Source: Typha latifolia
Lineage: Eukaryota; Streptophyta; Magnoliopsida; Poales; Typhaceae
Assembly: GCA_019914945.1 (NCBI GenBank)
Contig: CM034099.1
Span: forward strand, 8,507,001-8,571,000
Length of the DNA: 64,000 nt
Direction of reading: 5' to 3'
Shown here: one piece after another, positions 48,196-61,892 of the stretch
Layout of the letters: the number at the start of each line of letters is the position of its first letter
How positions within the stretch are numbered: the stretch's first letter is position 1
Notes under the pieces: generated by a model
Databases searched by the model: none
Seen by the model: the letters and a program-made list of their open reading frames with translations, nothing else
What the model was told of the DNA's origin: nothing
Made by a program: the position numbers and the translations under genes

Positions 48196-48586
48196 TTACG
48201 AAGAAGCAGGGGCAGGGGCAGGAGCAAAAGCCTCAAGTTTGCTGACAGAACCACCGGCGACGGGGCCGGGGGCCGCGCCGGAGCTCATGAGTTCCACCAT
48301 GGCTCGGTGAGGGTTCACACGTTGAGCCTGACATAGGTCTGATAGGAAAACACCTGTTCATGTCCAAAATTTCAATGGTAATTAATTAGCCAATAAATAA
48401 CGGAAGAAATATTAAATTTAGAATATAGAGGAAATGCCTCCAGTCATAAATAGCCTCTTTTTTTTTCAAATTTCTTTAAATCAAGTTTAATCATGATGAA
48501 CTATTCTACTTTTAATACCTTCTAGTCAAATTTGTTAGCGGAGAATATTTGTCGAGAATAAATTCCAAAAGCACTGTGCTTTAAAT

Positions 48587-48625
<39 letters not shown>

Positions 48626-49379
48626 ATAGTGTTGAATCACATATTCGTGAGAAAGGAGTCTCTCTTTTATTTTTCTTTCTTCTAGTAGAAGTAAAGTAAA
48701 GGAGAAGGCTTTATTATTTCCCTTCTAATTCTTTATTTATGTGACACTTTGCACCCACGTAACAACTTTAGGTATATATCGTTGTCCGATAATTGTCAAA
48801 ATAGAAATAGTAAACATTTAAATGCAGGCAGCTACGTAGACGATAAAAGAATCTATTAAGAAAAAAAAAAAATTACCTTCTCCGGCGGCGAGATTGAAGT
48901 AAAGGTCGACGATGTTAGGGCAGTTCTGGTAGCACGCCGGCGAGCATAGCTTCTGGGTGAATTGCGGCTCGAGGAGTGAGTCCGACGAGATCCCGACGGT
49001 GTTCCGGTCGACGCCGCACGTCCTCACGCACTCCTCCGTCTCGATCCAATTCGACATTCTCTCCACCACCACGTCCGACGTCCGGCATTGGTACTCCGTC
49101 GGCCTTCCGCCGCTGTGCGGCACGCTCTCCAGCAAGCACCGCTTCGACGACCACGAGATCGAGAACGCGCACAAATCTTGCGGCAGCTCCTCGCATATCA
49201 CACCAGCTATATACATAGAGACAAAAAAAAAAAAAAAATTTATTACAAAGCTCGCTAAATTAAATCTTGTATAAAATATAAAAGAAGTAAAAATCTCTTA
49301 TCTACGTACCGAGAGCTGAAGGGAGGAGGAGAGAGACGGAGGAGAGGAGGATCACTGCCATCTTGAGAGATGAAGCCAT
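48196..49379 (-). CDS. PAR1: PAR1 family secreted cysteine-rich protein
   Basis: Photoassimilate-responsive protein type, first known from tobacco; biochemical function unknown. Three exons: 49379-49310, 49206-48877 and 48353-48196, in phase, 185 residues. Residues 1-24 (MASSLKMAVILLSSVSLLLP then SALA) are a signal peptide, so it is secreted. The mature part starts GVICEELPQDLCAFSISWSS and keeps the family Cys pattern: CLLE, YQCRTSDV, ECVRTCGVDRNTVGISSDSL, LCSPACYQNCPNIVDLYFNL. Exon 3 gives GVFLSDLCQAQRVNPHRAMV and a tail of PAPAPA repeats. In exon 1, ATG 49379 is the first ATG and is followed directly by the signal sequence. Intron 2 carries a (TA)n at about 48589-48622. Length is normal for the family. 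Confidence 0.96.
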
Positions 49380-50117
49380 TGGTATTACTATTTAGGTGGG
49401 CAATAGGCGATTGTTCAAATGCTACGGTTTGGGTTTGGGTTTAGCTGAGAGGGTTGGGGGAGGTATATATAGAGAGTTGAATAAGGAGGGAGAGGAGGAG
49501 GAGGAGAGAGAGAAAGAGAAAGAGAAAGAGAGAGAGAGAGTTCCGAGAAAGTCTGCGATAATTTTGGTGTCGTCTGTGGCTTTAAATTTTAAATTTTAAA
49601 ACATTAAAAAAAAAAGATTCAATTAGTTATATTCGGCGAGGAGGCATTGGGACCAATCGGATCCTGCCACGTATGAGAACGCGCTTATTTCCCTCTGGTT
49701 GAAAAACACGCGGGAAAGGCTTCCGTTAATTATTGCTTGGACTTTTAGTTTTCCATTTAGAAGCGTGATGGAAGCTTCAAAACCCACAGTACGAACTTTC
49801 TTATCCATTTCCATTTACTTGGTTCAAAACATCTAGAAATATGCCAATTTGAAAATAGAAATTCTAGATAAACACTCAATAAACCAAGTGCAATTATATT
49901 ATGTATAATTTTCAAACCACTAGGAATAATGGAGGAGACGTGAGCAGACTGCTATTTATAAGAGACCAAATGAGGCTGGCTTACTTACTTTTTCTAATGT
50001 GCAAGTCTTTGATCATTATTATTCTAAAGGAAATCTTAATGCGGTGCTGCATTACATATATTTAATACTTTATATTCTTGGAAGACTTCGCATGATGCAT
50101 GGTAGCAAGAAGACTTG

Positions 50118-50164
<47 letters not shown>

Positions 50165-53100
50165 TAGTTGAGATAGTATTCAATGAATAAGAGATGATAT
50201 TTGGAACAAGCTTCGCTTGCTGCTTGACGGAAAATAATAAATATATTGTATTAAGCCTAAATATAGAATTGAAGTAAAATGAAATTTTAGACAAATCGCT
50301 ACACTGTCATAAAAGATCAATAAAAGCATTGAACATCACACTTTTAAGCCAAATCTTTAGCGCAATTAGAGGGGTGATTGTCTTTGTAATTTGCTTCTAC
50401 TTTTTTCTTTTCCTTCTCTAAATTAATTTATGCCTTGTGAATTAAAATCAAATGTGAATTATTGTTTTACATTAGGTCTAAGCGTAAGTAGCCTTGTTGT
50501 GAATTATTTTAGTTTCAAGAGTTCTTTGATATCTTAAGAATATTTATATTTATATGTATGTCTAGTTCCAATGCGATATGAAAAAGATTTATATTTCGCT
50601 ACACATAGTAAAGAAGTTTACTGGGGGTAAGACTGACTCTATAGTTTTCTTTTTTCTGATTGGATCGGTGTGTTATTGTTATTACTTGAGATGTTTTTTT
50701 TTCTCTCGATTTCTTGGGTTATTATTGTTTCATCATGATGTTTGCTTTCTACAAAATTTTGGTATCTTTCTATATTTAATCCCATACCTTGTCTCTCATT
50801 TTATCATGTATAAGAAAAGCAAGGTCGATTTCCTTAACACCAAAGTTAATCCTAATAATCCTAAATTATAAGCTCAATCGATTTTGATAAACTCTAAATA
50901 GCAAAGAACTAAACTATTTACTTTCACACCAAGGGAACAAAGTCCAAAGCAATGACCCTAACTACTTGAAAGATAACTAATAGATAAAATAAATTAAATT
51001 TAAACTTTAGACATATCAAATAATAAGTTGATCTAATTAAACTATTAAGTAATAGACTAATAATATATCATACCGTTAAAATACATAAGAATATTATATA
51101 TAGAGATCCTATTCCAAATAGATGGCCTCACGTTTTCCATAGATGCAACTATCTCTAGAGATATTACTCTCTTGCTAATAGGTAAAATTACTTGTACGAG
51201 TTAATTTAGTGTAGAAATTAGTTTTTTATATTTTATTATAGATCTGAAATGACTTTATTTAAAAAAATACAAGTGTATCAACATTGAAGAATCCTTTTTG
51301 TAATGTAGTAAGATCTTCTCTAGCAACAGACAAAACCTAATTTCTCTTCTATTTTTTTCCCTCACGTCTATATCAGTCATAAACGTTCTCATCCTCTTTA
51401 TGAAAAAAAGAGTAAAAAGAGTTTCAAAAGATTAGCTCATTAATAAGCTTGTCAATGGGCTAACTAAAATTCAATCAAATTAAACTCAAGTCTAACCTAC
51501 GAGGAAGGCCAACGTAATACCTAATCAAGTCATTGATCAAGTCTATTCACATACAAAGTTACAAAGTTAATGCCAACGTTGGACAAGACTTGGTCTGCGA
51601 AGCCCACATGATAAAGAATCGTCATAATTTGATCTCTATAACGATATTTTTTTTTTTCTTATCCCACTTTTTAATTTATTTTTTCTATTTTTTAAAACTA
51701 GATATTAGGATTAAAATTAAAATATGCATCATTATCTCGTGATAAATCTCTTTATCTTTTTCTTATTTTTTTATAAGCAAACTACGTGAGTTTTAACCAT
51801 GTGGTTAGACCTAAATTTACTAATTACATTTCTGTTACTTTACCCTTTAAAATTATATTTAAACTAAAATTATATATATATTTTTATATTATAGGTTAAA
51901 TTTAAAAATACTTATTATAAATAAAATTGTAGATATTTAGATAATCTTTTTGATACACTAAAAAATAATAAGGATCAAATTTCAAATAATAAAGATATGA
52001 TATATATATATATATTAAATATATGCATATTTTTTTATCATTATTTATCATTTGAAGTTTAATCAGTATTATTTTAGATGCCTTAAAAATTATATAACAA
52101 CTTCAGTTTGAATATAACCATTAGAATGTAAAATGACATAAACGAAACTATATATATGGGGTGAATTAAATTTAGTCTTAACCACACAAATGGTAAAATA
52201 AAAATTTCCTATTTTTCATTCTTCTCCCTTAATTAATATGATTAGAGAAAATAGTTAATAAACCATCAAAACAGTATTGATATTTGAGGGACAATTAATA
52301 GTACATGATGTAAGACGAGGTGTAATTGATTAATTGCCTCAATCATCTCAATCAAAAATAAAGTTGGTGCAAAATCTAAATAAATTTAAGGGTAAAATAT
52401 TACAGTTTATCATGTGATTTAACTCTATTTTTACTTACTCCTTATTTTATGTGAACACGATGTGAACTCTTAAACTCTTCTTCATTAATCTTGCAATTTT
52501 TTAAAATAAATATTTTTTAGACTTGTATAAATGCTCATATACATATATAAAAATACTTAGAATATTTTGTTCACAATTGCCAACAATAAAAACCTAACAA
52601 ACTCTATTTTTACTTACTCTAAATTTAAGCATTAATCTATTTCAAAAATAAAGTTACAGTGCAAAATCTGGATTACAACTTTAGATCGATTGCTATTTTA
52701 TTCGGAGGCTTCATCAAGCTCATGCATGTTCGATCTAAAGCTTTGCCTTTCTCTTTACTATTTTCTCTTTTATCCATGATAACGATAAAACACATTTGCA
52801 GCCCATCTTGAGAGTTAATATTGGATCATGTACATATTTAAATTAGTGTTTATTTTTCTTAGTATAATTCTTAGGAGAGTGATCGATGACATGTCCGTCC
52901 TTTCTTTTAGCTTGATATATCTCTTTTCCTAATCTAGATTAGTGAACACTACTTTAAATTTTAAAAAATTATTAAATTATATATATTCTAGATTAAAAAT
53001 ATTTGTTATGTTATTTTACACATAAGTCCAGTTATAATTTTCTCCTTAATTCGACTAAAATTATTTTTAGAATACAGTCTACGTATCGCCTATCTATTTT

Positions 53101-53500
53101 ATTTGACAAATAAAAAATTATCACTCAATTTCTCCACCTAATTTTATCACCTATATATCTTATCTCCTATCATTCACTTATTTTATTACATGCCCGCAAG
53201 TATGCAACACTTATATATAAAATAAATGAGAAAACTTAAATTTAAATTTATATATCAAATCATTTATTTTGTACAGTTATCTTTATGTTCTACGTTCTAA
53301 ACCAAAAAGAAAAACAGAATCATGCTGATCAGAAGGTCATTTATCTTCCTCTCCATCATCCTTTGTGGATGAACAGCTCCACTCTCCCAGACAACGAATT
53401 AAAAGACCATAAAAAGGAAAGAAAAGAATATAGTTTTTCTACATCAGTATGTTGGCTAAGAAGTACGTAAACCTAATTAATTATCTGTCAAGCTCTCACT
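49380..53500. other. 4.1-kb intergenic region, no gene seen
   Basis: The first 200 bases are the PAR1 promoter and leader, with a (GA)n/(AAAGAG)n tract at about 49495-49540. A (CT)n tract lies at 50122-50160. A 97-codon plus-strand frame at 50578-50871 and a 63-codon minus frame at 49623-49814 resemble nothing known. AT-rich throughout. Confidence 0.4.
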
Positions 53501-54672
53501 CTATCTTTTCTCACACATGCATCCAGGGAAGGGATTTGCATAGAAGTGCTCTTCTTTCTTTGGTGCAGCTCCAGGTTGCCTTGCATATGGACCTCCAAAT
53601 CTATTTGCATGGGACTTTCTCACCTCATCTTCGAACGTTTTCCAACTTATCTTCCCCTCATCCAGTTCATCAATCAACCTCACAATCTTCTCCCTAATTA
53701 TATACACATAAAGGTTAGCATAGTTTTAACAAATCGAATGAATAATATTAATAATGCATGCATGCATGCATGTATATATATACCTATCTGGATCAATGGT
53801 CTTGAGAAATCCTTCAAATCTTCTATGACCTCTCACTGCTTTAGCCATGTTACCATCATGAGTATACATGAACGCATCACTGCGAAGTGAGACGTGGTAA
53901 TCCACTGCAGCCAATCTACTCTGGTGTTTCTCAAAAGGTTCTATTTCGTCCCCTGTAGTTAGGGTACGGTGTGTGTGGAGATTAGGGTATGCTTCCCTTA
54001 GTGCATCCATGCTGTTTCTTCCATAGATATCACCTGCAGCAACGTAGATGTTTGTGCTGGAAGGAAACCCTAGAGCCTTAAGGAATACCGCCGTTTCGCG
54101 GGGAGTCATCGGGCACCGCCCTTCCAGCCGCCTCGCAGTCCCGTTGATCTTCTTCTCCTTCCAGTGCTTCACCGAATACCGCAATTTGCGGATCTCTTCT
54201 GCCTCCTCTAAGGTCAAGTTGTGGTCGCAACCTGTAAACGCGAGCATATCCTTTTCGTACCTATAATGCAGTACAGGTCAGGATAACCAGTTTGATCCAA
54301 AAGCTTAAGCGAATCACATTAATATTATCTAAACTCGAAGAAGCTACAAATAACTAGTTGACACAATAACTCAAGTTATTAGGTAATAGAACGATTGTAA
54401 TCGGACATAAAATTACCTAAGATGGAGAGCGATATAAGGATTGTTGTTGGAATTTGTCATCCTATCAACAATCTTATCCCCAAGTTGTTCAATCTGCTTG
54501 GTGAATCGAAGTGCTCCATAGTTGGCGCGGCAACGTAGCCTCTGAACTGAAGGAGGGATGTTATTGTTGGCAAGCCGGCAATCCGTGTGTGAAAATTTCA
54601 CCACCTTGTGATGCTTGAAGAGGCTTGAGAGAGCTTTGTAATAAGAAGTCTGTTCACAGAAATAAGGAGACC

Positions 54673-54712
<40 letters not shown>

Positions 54713-56872
54713 GTTACTGTTAGGAATTATAAATAAATTAACTAAGAAGCTAGGTTGTAAACATATATAGAAATTATCATACGTACCTTAGACCACGAGA
54801 TTGGTGCAATCTGATTTGGTGTGACATTTTGATAGGCTTTGGGGAGGGAATCCACTATCGGAATGTCATATTTCAGGTAATCTTTGAAGTGATCTACGTC
54901 AAATATGTCTTTGAACTCACTGCATGCATCCAATAATTTATTAGCTTTCTAAATCAACAAAAAAGAATTATCATGACAACTGTAATCTAATGGTTGGATT
55001 CTACCAACCAATAATAGGTATCATGAGTTCGATAACTAATAAAGAATTATCTGGCAACTGTAATCTAACGGTCGAGTTCTACCGATCAATGATAAGTATC
55101 GTGAGGTCAATTAGATATCAGGTTTATATTTAATGATCTTTTTATTTTTATTATTCTTGCATATATATACTCTTCTAAAATCTCCTATTTACTTGTATGC
55201 CTCTCTATATTTGGTATCTATATGTATACCCTTTAAAATTCTTAATTTTCTTATAGATATTCTTTGGAGTTAACTAATTATTAAAATTCAAACAATTTAG
55301 ACATAAAACGATAAAACTATCAAAAGAATTTTAGTTAAGAATATTTTTATTTATTTATTATAAAGTTATTGAGACTTTAATTGAAAAGTAACAAGATGAA
55401 TACAAGGAGTATACATGTAAATATCAATCTTAGAAGAACATAAAAGAAAATAAGAGATTTTTGAAGAGTATACGAGCAAAAGAAAATCCTTTTTATTTAG
55501 CCCAAAAAGCTTATGAGCTCAACTAAATAAACCCCATAAAAAAAAAAAATCGTACCTTGGATCTCTCCAAAATGAGGTGTCATCCAAGGTAGGGATCACT
55601 AATGTGGCGTTCATTAGCTTTGCTACAGCAACAATATCACTTATCTGCATTAATATATGTGGCTAAGTTAGACAAATATTGCAATTATAGCATGCTAAAT
55701 AGAATTAATTAGTACAAGGATTAGTATTAGGAGTTGGATACTTTACCCCTAATCTCATCTGATTTAGACCCCCATTAGAACGGACTACGAGGTAGCCGTT
55801 TGTCGGATTGTTTATTGCTACATAGAGATTAGTAGACCTATTAGGATTAATTTGGAAGAAAGATAACTTAAATATTAAAGAAAAAGGGGTACAAGATTAA
55901 AAGATAGAAATTTACCGAGTTGATCTTTTGATCCTTCAATGCACTGGGTGTATCCAGCACTATCTGGCTTCAACCAAATCTCAGGGAGCTGTGGAAATTA
56001 TTGAGTAAAAATAGAGTTAATTAGATGGGCATAAAGGTAACACTAAGCACAACGTTAACACATGCTTTATGCCCATGAGATCAAAGCTCGGCAGCTTGGT
56101 GGAATTTAAGCTGAGTTCTATTCGAGCCTAATTTGAGTCTGTCGATCTTGAATTAAATGATACTTGATTCAAACCTTAGGAAGGAGAAAGATATATAAAG
56201 GATGATTGGGATAATAGATTTAAACCGGTTAACTATCCAAAGAACAAAATAATTAACTATATATATATATATTATATACACTCACAAGCCAAGAAAGGAA
56301 GAACGAAAAGATCTAGGTATAAAAGAAAGCACAATAATATACACCACAAAAATTAACTAAAAATTTAACCCAAGTGCGCTTAATTTACTTAGATGGCTAT
56401 ATAGCTAAGCAAGAAGATGAACAACAAAGTCATTATATTACATAACAAGATAAATAAATAACTAAGCAATGCAGTCTAATTAGCGAAAAGAGAAAGATTA
56501 TAATTAATCTCAAACCGGAGATTTATGGAACTTGAGGGGCGTCAACAGCCTCTCATCCCTCCAACCCAAAGGGTCGCCGCCGGCGCCGGCGGCCTGACGC
56601 AGTACTACCGGCTCCTCGCCGAAGCACGACATCCGACCGCACGTCGACGCCGCCGCTATCATCACCGTCAAAACGATGATGAACGCCAGAATCCACGAGA
56701 GGAGGTTCCTCTCCACCTTTCGGGCTATGCCGCCCACCCAGCGCAAGAATCTCAACTGGAGATTCGGCCGGCGGTCGTGCTCATAGTCGGCGTCGGCGTC
56801 AACGTCAATGTACGAACTCTCTAGATCGATGGAGTCCGGCAGGAGGCGCCGCCTTGTCGAGTTCGCCGCCAT
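53501..56872 (-). CDS. Plant O-fucosyltransferase family protein
   Basis: Predicted GDP-fucose-dependent transferase of the plant O-FucT family (PF10250 type), Golgi type II membrane protein. Eight exons: 56872-56516, 55988-55916, 55817-55747, 55644-55556, 54919-54787, 54649-54417, 54260-53784 and 53693-53501, all in phase, 541 residues. Membrane segment about 57-76 ([20 protein letters not shown]) after an Arg-rich cytosolic part. Typical stretches: [104 protein letters not shown] and a tail [10 protein letters not shown]. The last exon carries the family's [16 protein letters not shown]. Exon 1 uses a weak donor (CCG|GTTTGAG), so its end is the least certain junction. A (TTA)n tract lies in intron 5. 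Acceptor and linkage specificity unknown. Confidence 0.94.
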
Positions 56873-57339
56873 GGAGCCGGAGGAGGATGTGCATGGAAAG
56901 TAGATGGCATCAACGGATTTATTTAGATTAGCACGTAGGAGTTTCAGTCGTATTAGAACAGTACGACGTAGTAAGTTATCCGAATCTTACTAGGATTCGA
57001 AGATTTCGATTATTTTTTTCAAAATTGAGGATGGTTAAGTTTAATCTTAAGTTAGGATAAATTACTTTATCGGGTTATTATAGGTGATAGCTATCCTTAT
57101 GGGACTAGAAACGCAATATATACATAATGTAGGGTCTGAAACGGAAAAAAAAAATTCTCAAGGATTCCCCAGAATAATTGTTAGTATCACATTACATAAA
57201 TTCTTGCATCATTGTTACCCCATCTAAATACAAATCATACCTGATTAACTAACTTTTTGCACTACTACGATAATTTACAAGAAAATAAATCCAATGCGCA
57301 ATACTTATGGACACACAATTGCTCTTCATTAAGGGCAAT
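56873..57339. other. Gap between the O-fucosyltransferase and SQD2-like genes
   Basis: Both neighbours are on the minus strand, so this holds the promoter of the first and the 3' UTR of the second. Nothing else seen. Confidence 0.45.
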
Positions 57340-60105
57340 CTACATCTTTCTGGCCTCAAGTTTAGGCACTTCTGGATGTGATTGGAACATTTGGATCAAC
57401 CACTGAAAGGGTTTAAGCAGTTCTTCCCTCTTCTTCCTCCAGTACCAGATTGCAGCGCTGTAGTTCTCATTGCGAATCTTCTTAGAGGCCGCCCTCCAGT
57501 CACACTTCTCCATTGCCTCCCTGGCAGTCTTGCCCATGGCTTCTCTGAATTCGTTGGAGGATAAGAGGAGTTGAATCTTGCCCACGCAGTCGTCAAGGTC
57601 TCCTGGTGTGAATAAGAAGCTGGTTTTGCCCTCCTGATCCTCGGGTATAATATCTGGTATACCTCCTGCACGAGCAGCAACAACAGGAACACCTGATGAC
57701 ATGGACTCCAATACAACTTGTCCAAGGGTCTCGGATTCCGAAGGCATCACAAAAACATCACCACTGGCATATGCCTGGGAGAGCTCGTCGCCTTGAAACA
57801 TTCCTGTGAACACCACAGGCATGCCTGTGAACATCTTTTCCAGGTCACGCCTGCCAAGACATCAAGAGACCATGTTAACAACCAATACAGTACAATCTCA
57901 GGAATTGAAAGGTAGAGTTCTTGCGTGCCAGTCATATGCCTCTTCTCCAAAGATCGGCTTTAGAAGATCCAATTAATTGTAAAAGAAGGTAACAGAGTGA
58001 GCTAGTATATAACTCTACATTATCGTTCTTCAGGAAAATTCTAAATTAGGACTGAACAAGACAGCAGTATTATCAGCATTTGACATACACATCTTGCCAC
58101 AAATAGGGTGAGATAACGTACCTGTATGGTCCATCTCCTACAAAAGCAATTCTGACTCCAGGCAACCTGTCCATTACCCTGCTCAATCACATATGCAGGA
58201 TCAGTGTGCAATGTGGAGAACAGTCACAACATATAATAACAAAAGAATGATTACAGTCAATTGTCTATATTAATCTGTCGTGAAAAAACAAGATAAATAA
58301 AAAAAGCAATTGGATAACATTATTGTTTGATACATAGTGTTATGTATCAGATGGATTACGCATACCTTTCTGGGGTCTGATAGATCAAAACCTATAATTA
58401 CATAATTCTCTAGAAGTTTGTTGCACCGTTTTGTTCAGTTAATCTGGCTAGTTTCAGTTCGTTAGGATACTTGCCGAGCTAGTCAGGTGTTTGGGTTCTA
58501 AGTCCTGCCAACTCAGCAAGTATAACAGGCTGATAAAGGCTGAGATAGTGTCCAGGACATTCAAGTCCATGTTAGTGACCGGTGTACATTGTGGCCCATT
58601 TGAAAGCTGAGGGCTGCCACTTGTTGGGAAGACACAGTATAGTTGGCTACTATCATAAAAGCAAAAGAAAGGAAAAAAAAGAAGAAATTGTCTCATCCCC
58701 TCCCCATTATCCCCAACTATTACCTGAAATTTCTTCTGTTTGGCTATGATATAGTTGCCATAAAGCACAATTTTAAAGAAAGGAGGGGCTACAACAGAAA
58801 CTGCCTGTTTCCTAAAAGCTGATCAGAAACAACATAGATTAAAAAAACAAGCCCTCTGTCATTCAGATCATGTTCATAAGTTACAAATCTGAAAAAAGAG
58901 AAATCACCTTTTGAGGAAATCCAGGTTCTTCTCACGTCCAAAGCGCCCAACATGAATTATCAACGGTTTTTCTGGTTCACCATCACTAACAAGAGAGGAA
59001 ACATATCACAAATTAACCTCAGTGATTAGTTCAAGTACTGTTCTTGTGTTCCAATTGATGTGTGCTTATTCAGTGGTTAAGACAGAGGGATGATAGGAGC
59101 AGCAAGGTACCTTAGCCTGATGCGCATCTCATGCCTTCGGTATCGGGGGTGGAAGCTTTCAGAATCAACACCCTTGTTCCAAAGGCATATTTTATTAGCT
59201 GAAGAGGGGGAAGGAAAGATAGTAAGCAATTAGCCTTTAGCAGAAGTAGAATAAGTTTACTTGAAAAGAATAATGCATTTCCATTAACCTGATATCACAT
59301 GAGCATCTTGAAAATCCTTGCCAATAGCAGCTGAAGGCACTAGAGTAAGATCAGCAGCTCTATGAAGGAATCCTTAGAGGGTAATTAGAGAATCAGTACC
59401 AACCGGTGTAACAAATGGAGACAGTTGAAACAAGACACCAGAAATAGAAAAAAGTTGCTTACTTATGATATGCCACATTGGCTCTACCAACCAACTAAAA
59501 GTGTACCTAGGAATGTATCTGCCAAGCAACCATGAGAATCAAATTAGCACAGTAACTAACTCTCAAATAATGGTAAATTTAATTACAAGTGCCAGACTAT
59601 AATTTATTAAGGTATATCTTAAGCAATGATATACACACATATAACTGCAAATACCTTCAGGAAATTGGAAAATGAGGAATTCTGGTGTTGTTGATATCAA
59701 ATGGAAGTTTAAAAGAATATTAAGTTTATGGTGTCATCTCCCAATATTGTCAGTAATGCCTCCAGTTGAAGGAGCAGATAAATCACAAAGAGGGCATAAT
59801 TATGGTTGGTAAAAAATCACAAGCTTGCTCAAGTAAAAGTCTGCAGCAGATTTTGGGTGTCATCAAGCTTTTCATGTTCATCTTTTTTGCCTTGTATAAA
59901 TAACATATTTCACACGTGTACATATCTATTGCTGCATTTATTGCTTAACATCATGAACCATTAACAATCTGTACTATCTTTTCTTTCAATTTTTTACTGG
60001 CAAAACTACAGATGTGTCAAACAAGTTTAGTACTCTGTTGAGCTCATCAGATCTTACTAAGTACTGTAACATATGTATTCATATTTATACATGTAACTGT
60101 TCTTA

Positions 60106-60157
<52 letters not shown>

Positions 60158-61892
60158 GCATATATGTATATAACTATCAGCTCCAATTTGTTGTTATCAA
60201 TGTTAGCTACTTGTGCTTTGAGTACATCTATTAGCTAAAATTTGTGGCCACAACGTTTATTATTCAGCAAGAACTAAGACAATTTTTTTAATAAATCACT
60301 AGTCCACAATACTATCAAGATTCTAACGTAATTGCTCTTGCAGTGCATATCAGATAAGAATCTAAATTTTGCAGTAGCCAACTCACGCTGGCACATGCGT
60401 GTGGTACGACATCACCAAAGGAACACAGAGCAACTTAGCAATTACTAGAGCCCCAAATACCTGAAATAAGTACCAAGAAGTGATCATGAGAGAACAGGAA
60501 AATTTTAAATTTAATAAATGGATATGCCTTTCAGATCTAAAATTACCATAATTCCAGGTGAAGATGCATGGATTATGTCTGGCTTAAACTTTGCCACCTC
60601 TGAAATAATTCTTGGGCTAAGCGCCAGCGAGAGTGGAACTCTTTCATACATTGGGCAGGGAAAACTGGAAACAGTCATTTAAAACCATAAGCAGAAGAAC
60701 AGTATGGTTCCAACAACTTTATCACTTGAATAACAACATCGATACTTCCAATAAACTGCAGGTAGGTGAACAGTCAAGTTAAGGATTGAGATCCAGTAGC
60801 CCAAAATGTCCAATTATAAAATAAAAATGTAGATACAGACTTGTGTGTTCATCTGTGCTATTGGGAAACTTTGTACACATAAAGAACCATGAGTTACAGT
60901 AGATAAGATTGTTTGTGAATGTATTATCCTATATTAAACAAAATGAGCTGAAAGATCATAGAACCAGTTTTCATAAATGTCATATAAATGCAGTGATCTG
61001 TAGATATACTAAAGTTCTACTTGATTGAAAACTTGAGAGGGAAATTGTTTAGCTAAATTTTTTCCTAAACTGTTACATGTCAACAAACTTCCAGGATATT
61101 AGAAGTTGTGAGATAGAAAATTGACATAGGATGATCATGGCAGCGCATGAAATAGTTACAAAAACCAGCGACTGATGCTGAACCAAAGGAAACTTTGGGT
61201 TACCTCCACGAACCAATCAGCTTTGCTCCATGGAATTCTTGAGGCACTCCTTCATGGGTAGTCACAACAATGACCTGCGCCAGGCAACAACAAGGAAATT
61301 GCTAAAATTTTCGGATTGTCATCCATTTTCTTCCATACCTTCTTTACATCCACAGGAAACTACAAACCCCATGCTTAATTATTTCAAAACCAATTCATTA
61401 AATGAAAAATTAATATGACGAAGGCTCATACATACCTCATCCCCCATTTCACGCAAATGCTTGATAAAATTCTGAAACCGATTCTTATATCCAGAGATGT
61501 AACTGGATATTAAGAAACAACAAGAAAGTTTCAACGGAGGCAAACAATCTGAACATTGACACTAGAAATAAATGCTATCACGAACACAATCAGACATCAA
61601 AGCTGGGCCACAAATTTAATATAAAAATAACAATAATGATAACAGCCCCTTTAATCTTCACCAAAGCTTTTATTTTTCCTCAGAATCAACTAGCAAAGTT
61701 CTAAACTTTGCTTTGAAAATAGAAATTTTTTTTTGTCATCTTCGCAATTAAAAACCATATGATCGGGAAAAGGGACACTAACGCGAAGGGGGAAGGCTCT
61801 ACGAAGAGCGCAACGCGTCGCGGCCCCGAGCTCTCCTCAAGAAGCGGAGGCGCCTCCTCCAGCTCTTCCTTGATCTCCTCCTCGATCGTCAT
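57340..61892 (-). CDS. SQD2-like: SQD2-like GT4 glycosyltransferase without transit peptide
   Basis: SQD2 transfers sulfoquinovose from its UDP form to diacylglycerol, making the chloroplast sulfolipid SQDG. Eleven exons: 61892-61783, 61502-61436, 61274-61204, 60664-60547, 60460-60387, 59518-59463, 59372-59289, 59198-59111, 58985-58908, 58178-58122 and 57850-57340; all phases fit, 437 residues. N-terminal half: RRVALFVEPSPFAYISGYKN, GDEVIVVTTHEGVPQEFHGA, HASSPGIMVFGALVIAKLLC and MSYHTHVPAYIPRYTFSWLV. C-terminal half: NKGVDSESFHPR, IIHVGRFGREKNLDFLKRVM, FVGDGPYR and SESETLGQVVLESMSSG, the last holding the GT4 ExxxxxxxE motif. The first ATG gives MTIEEEIKEELEEAPPLLEE, acidic and not a transit peptide, and the protein is about 70 residues shorter than chloroplast SQD2. 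Several plants have such an SQD2-like paralogue; the role and location here are open. Confidence 0.93.

Noticed and set aside
48957..49274. 105-codon plus-strand frame
   Set aside because: Antisense of PAR1 exon 2.
50578..50871. 97-codon plus-strand frame with hydrophobic runs
   Set aside because: AT-rich DNA gives Phe/Leu/Ile/Tyr-rich frames by chance; no family.
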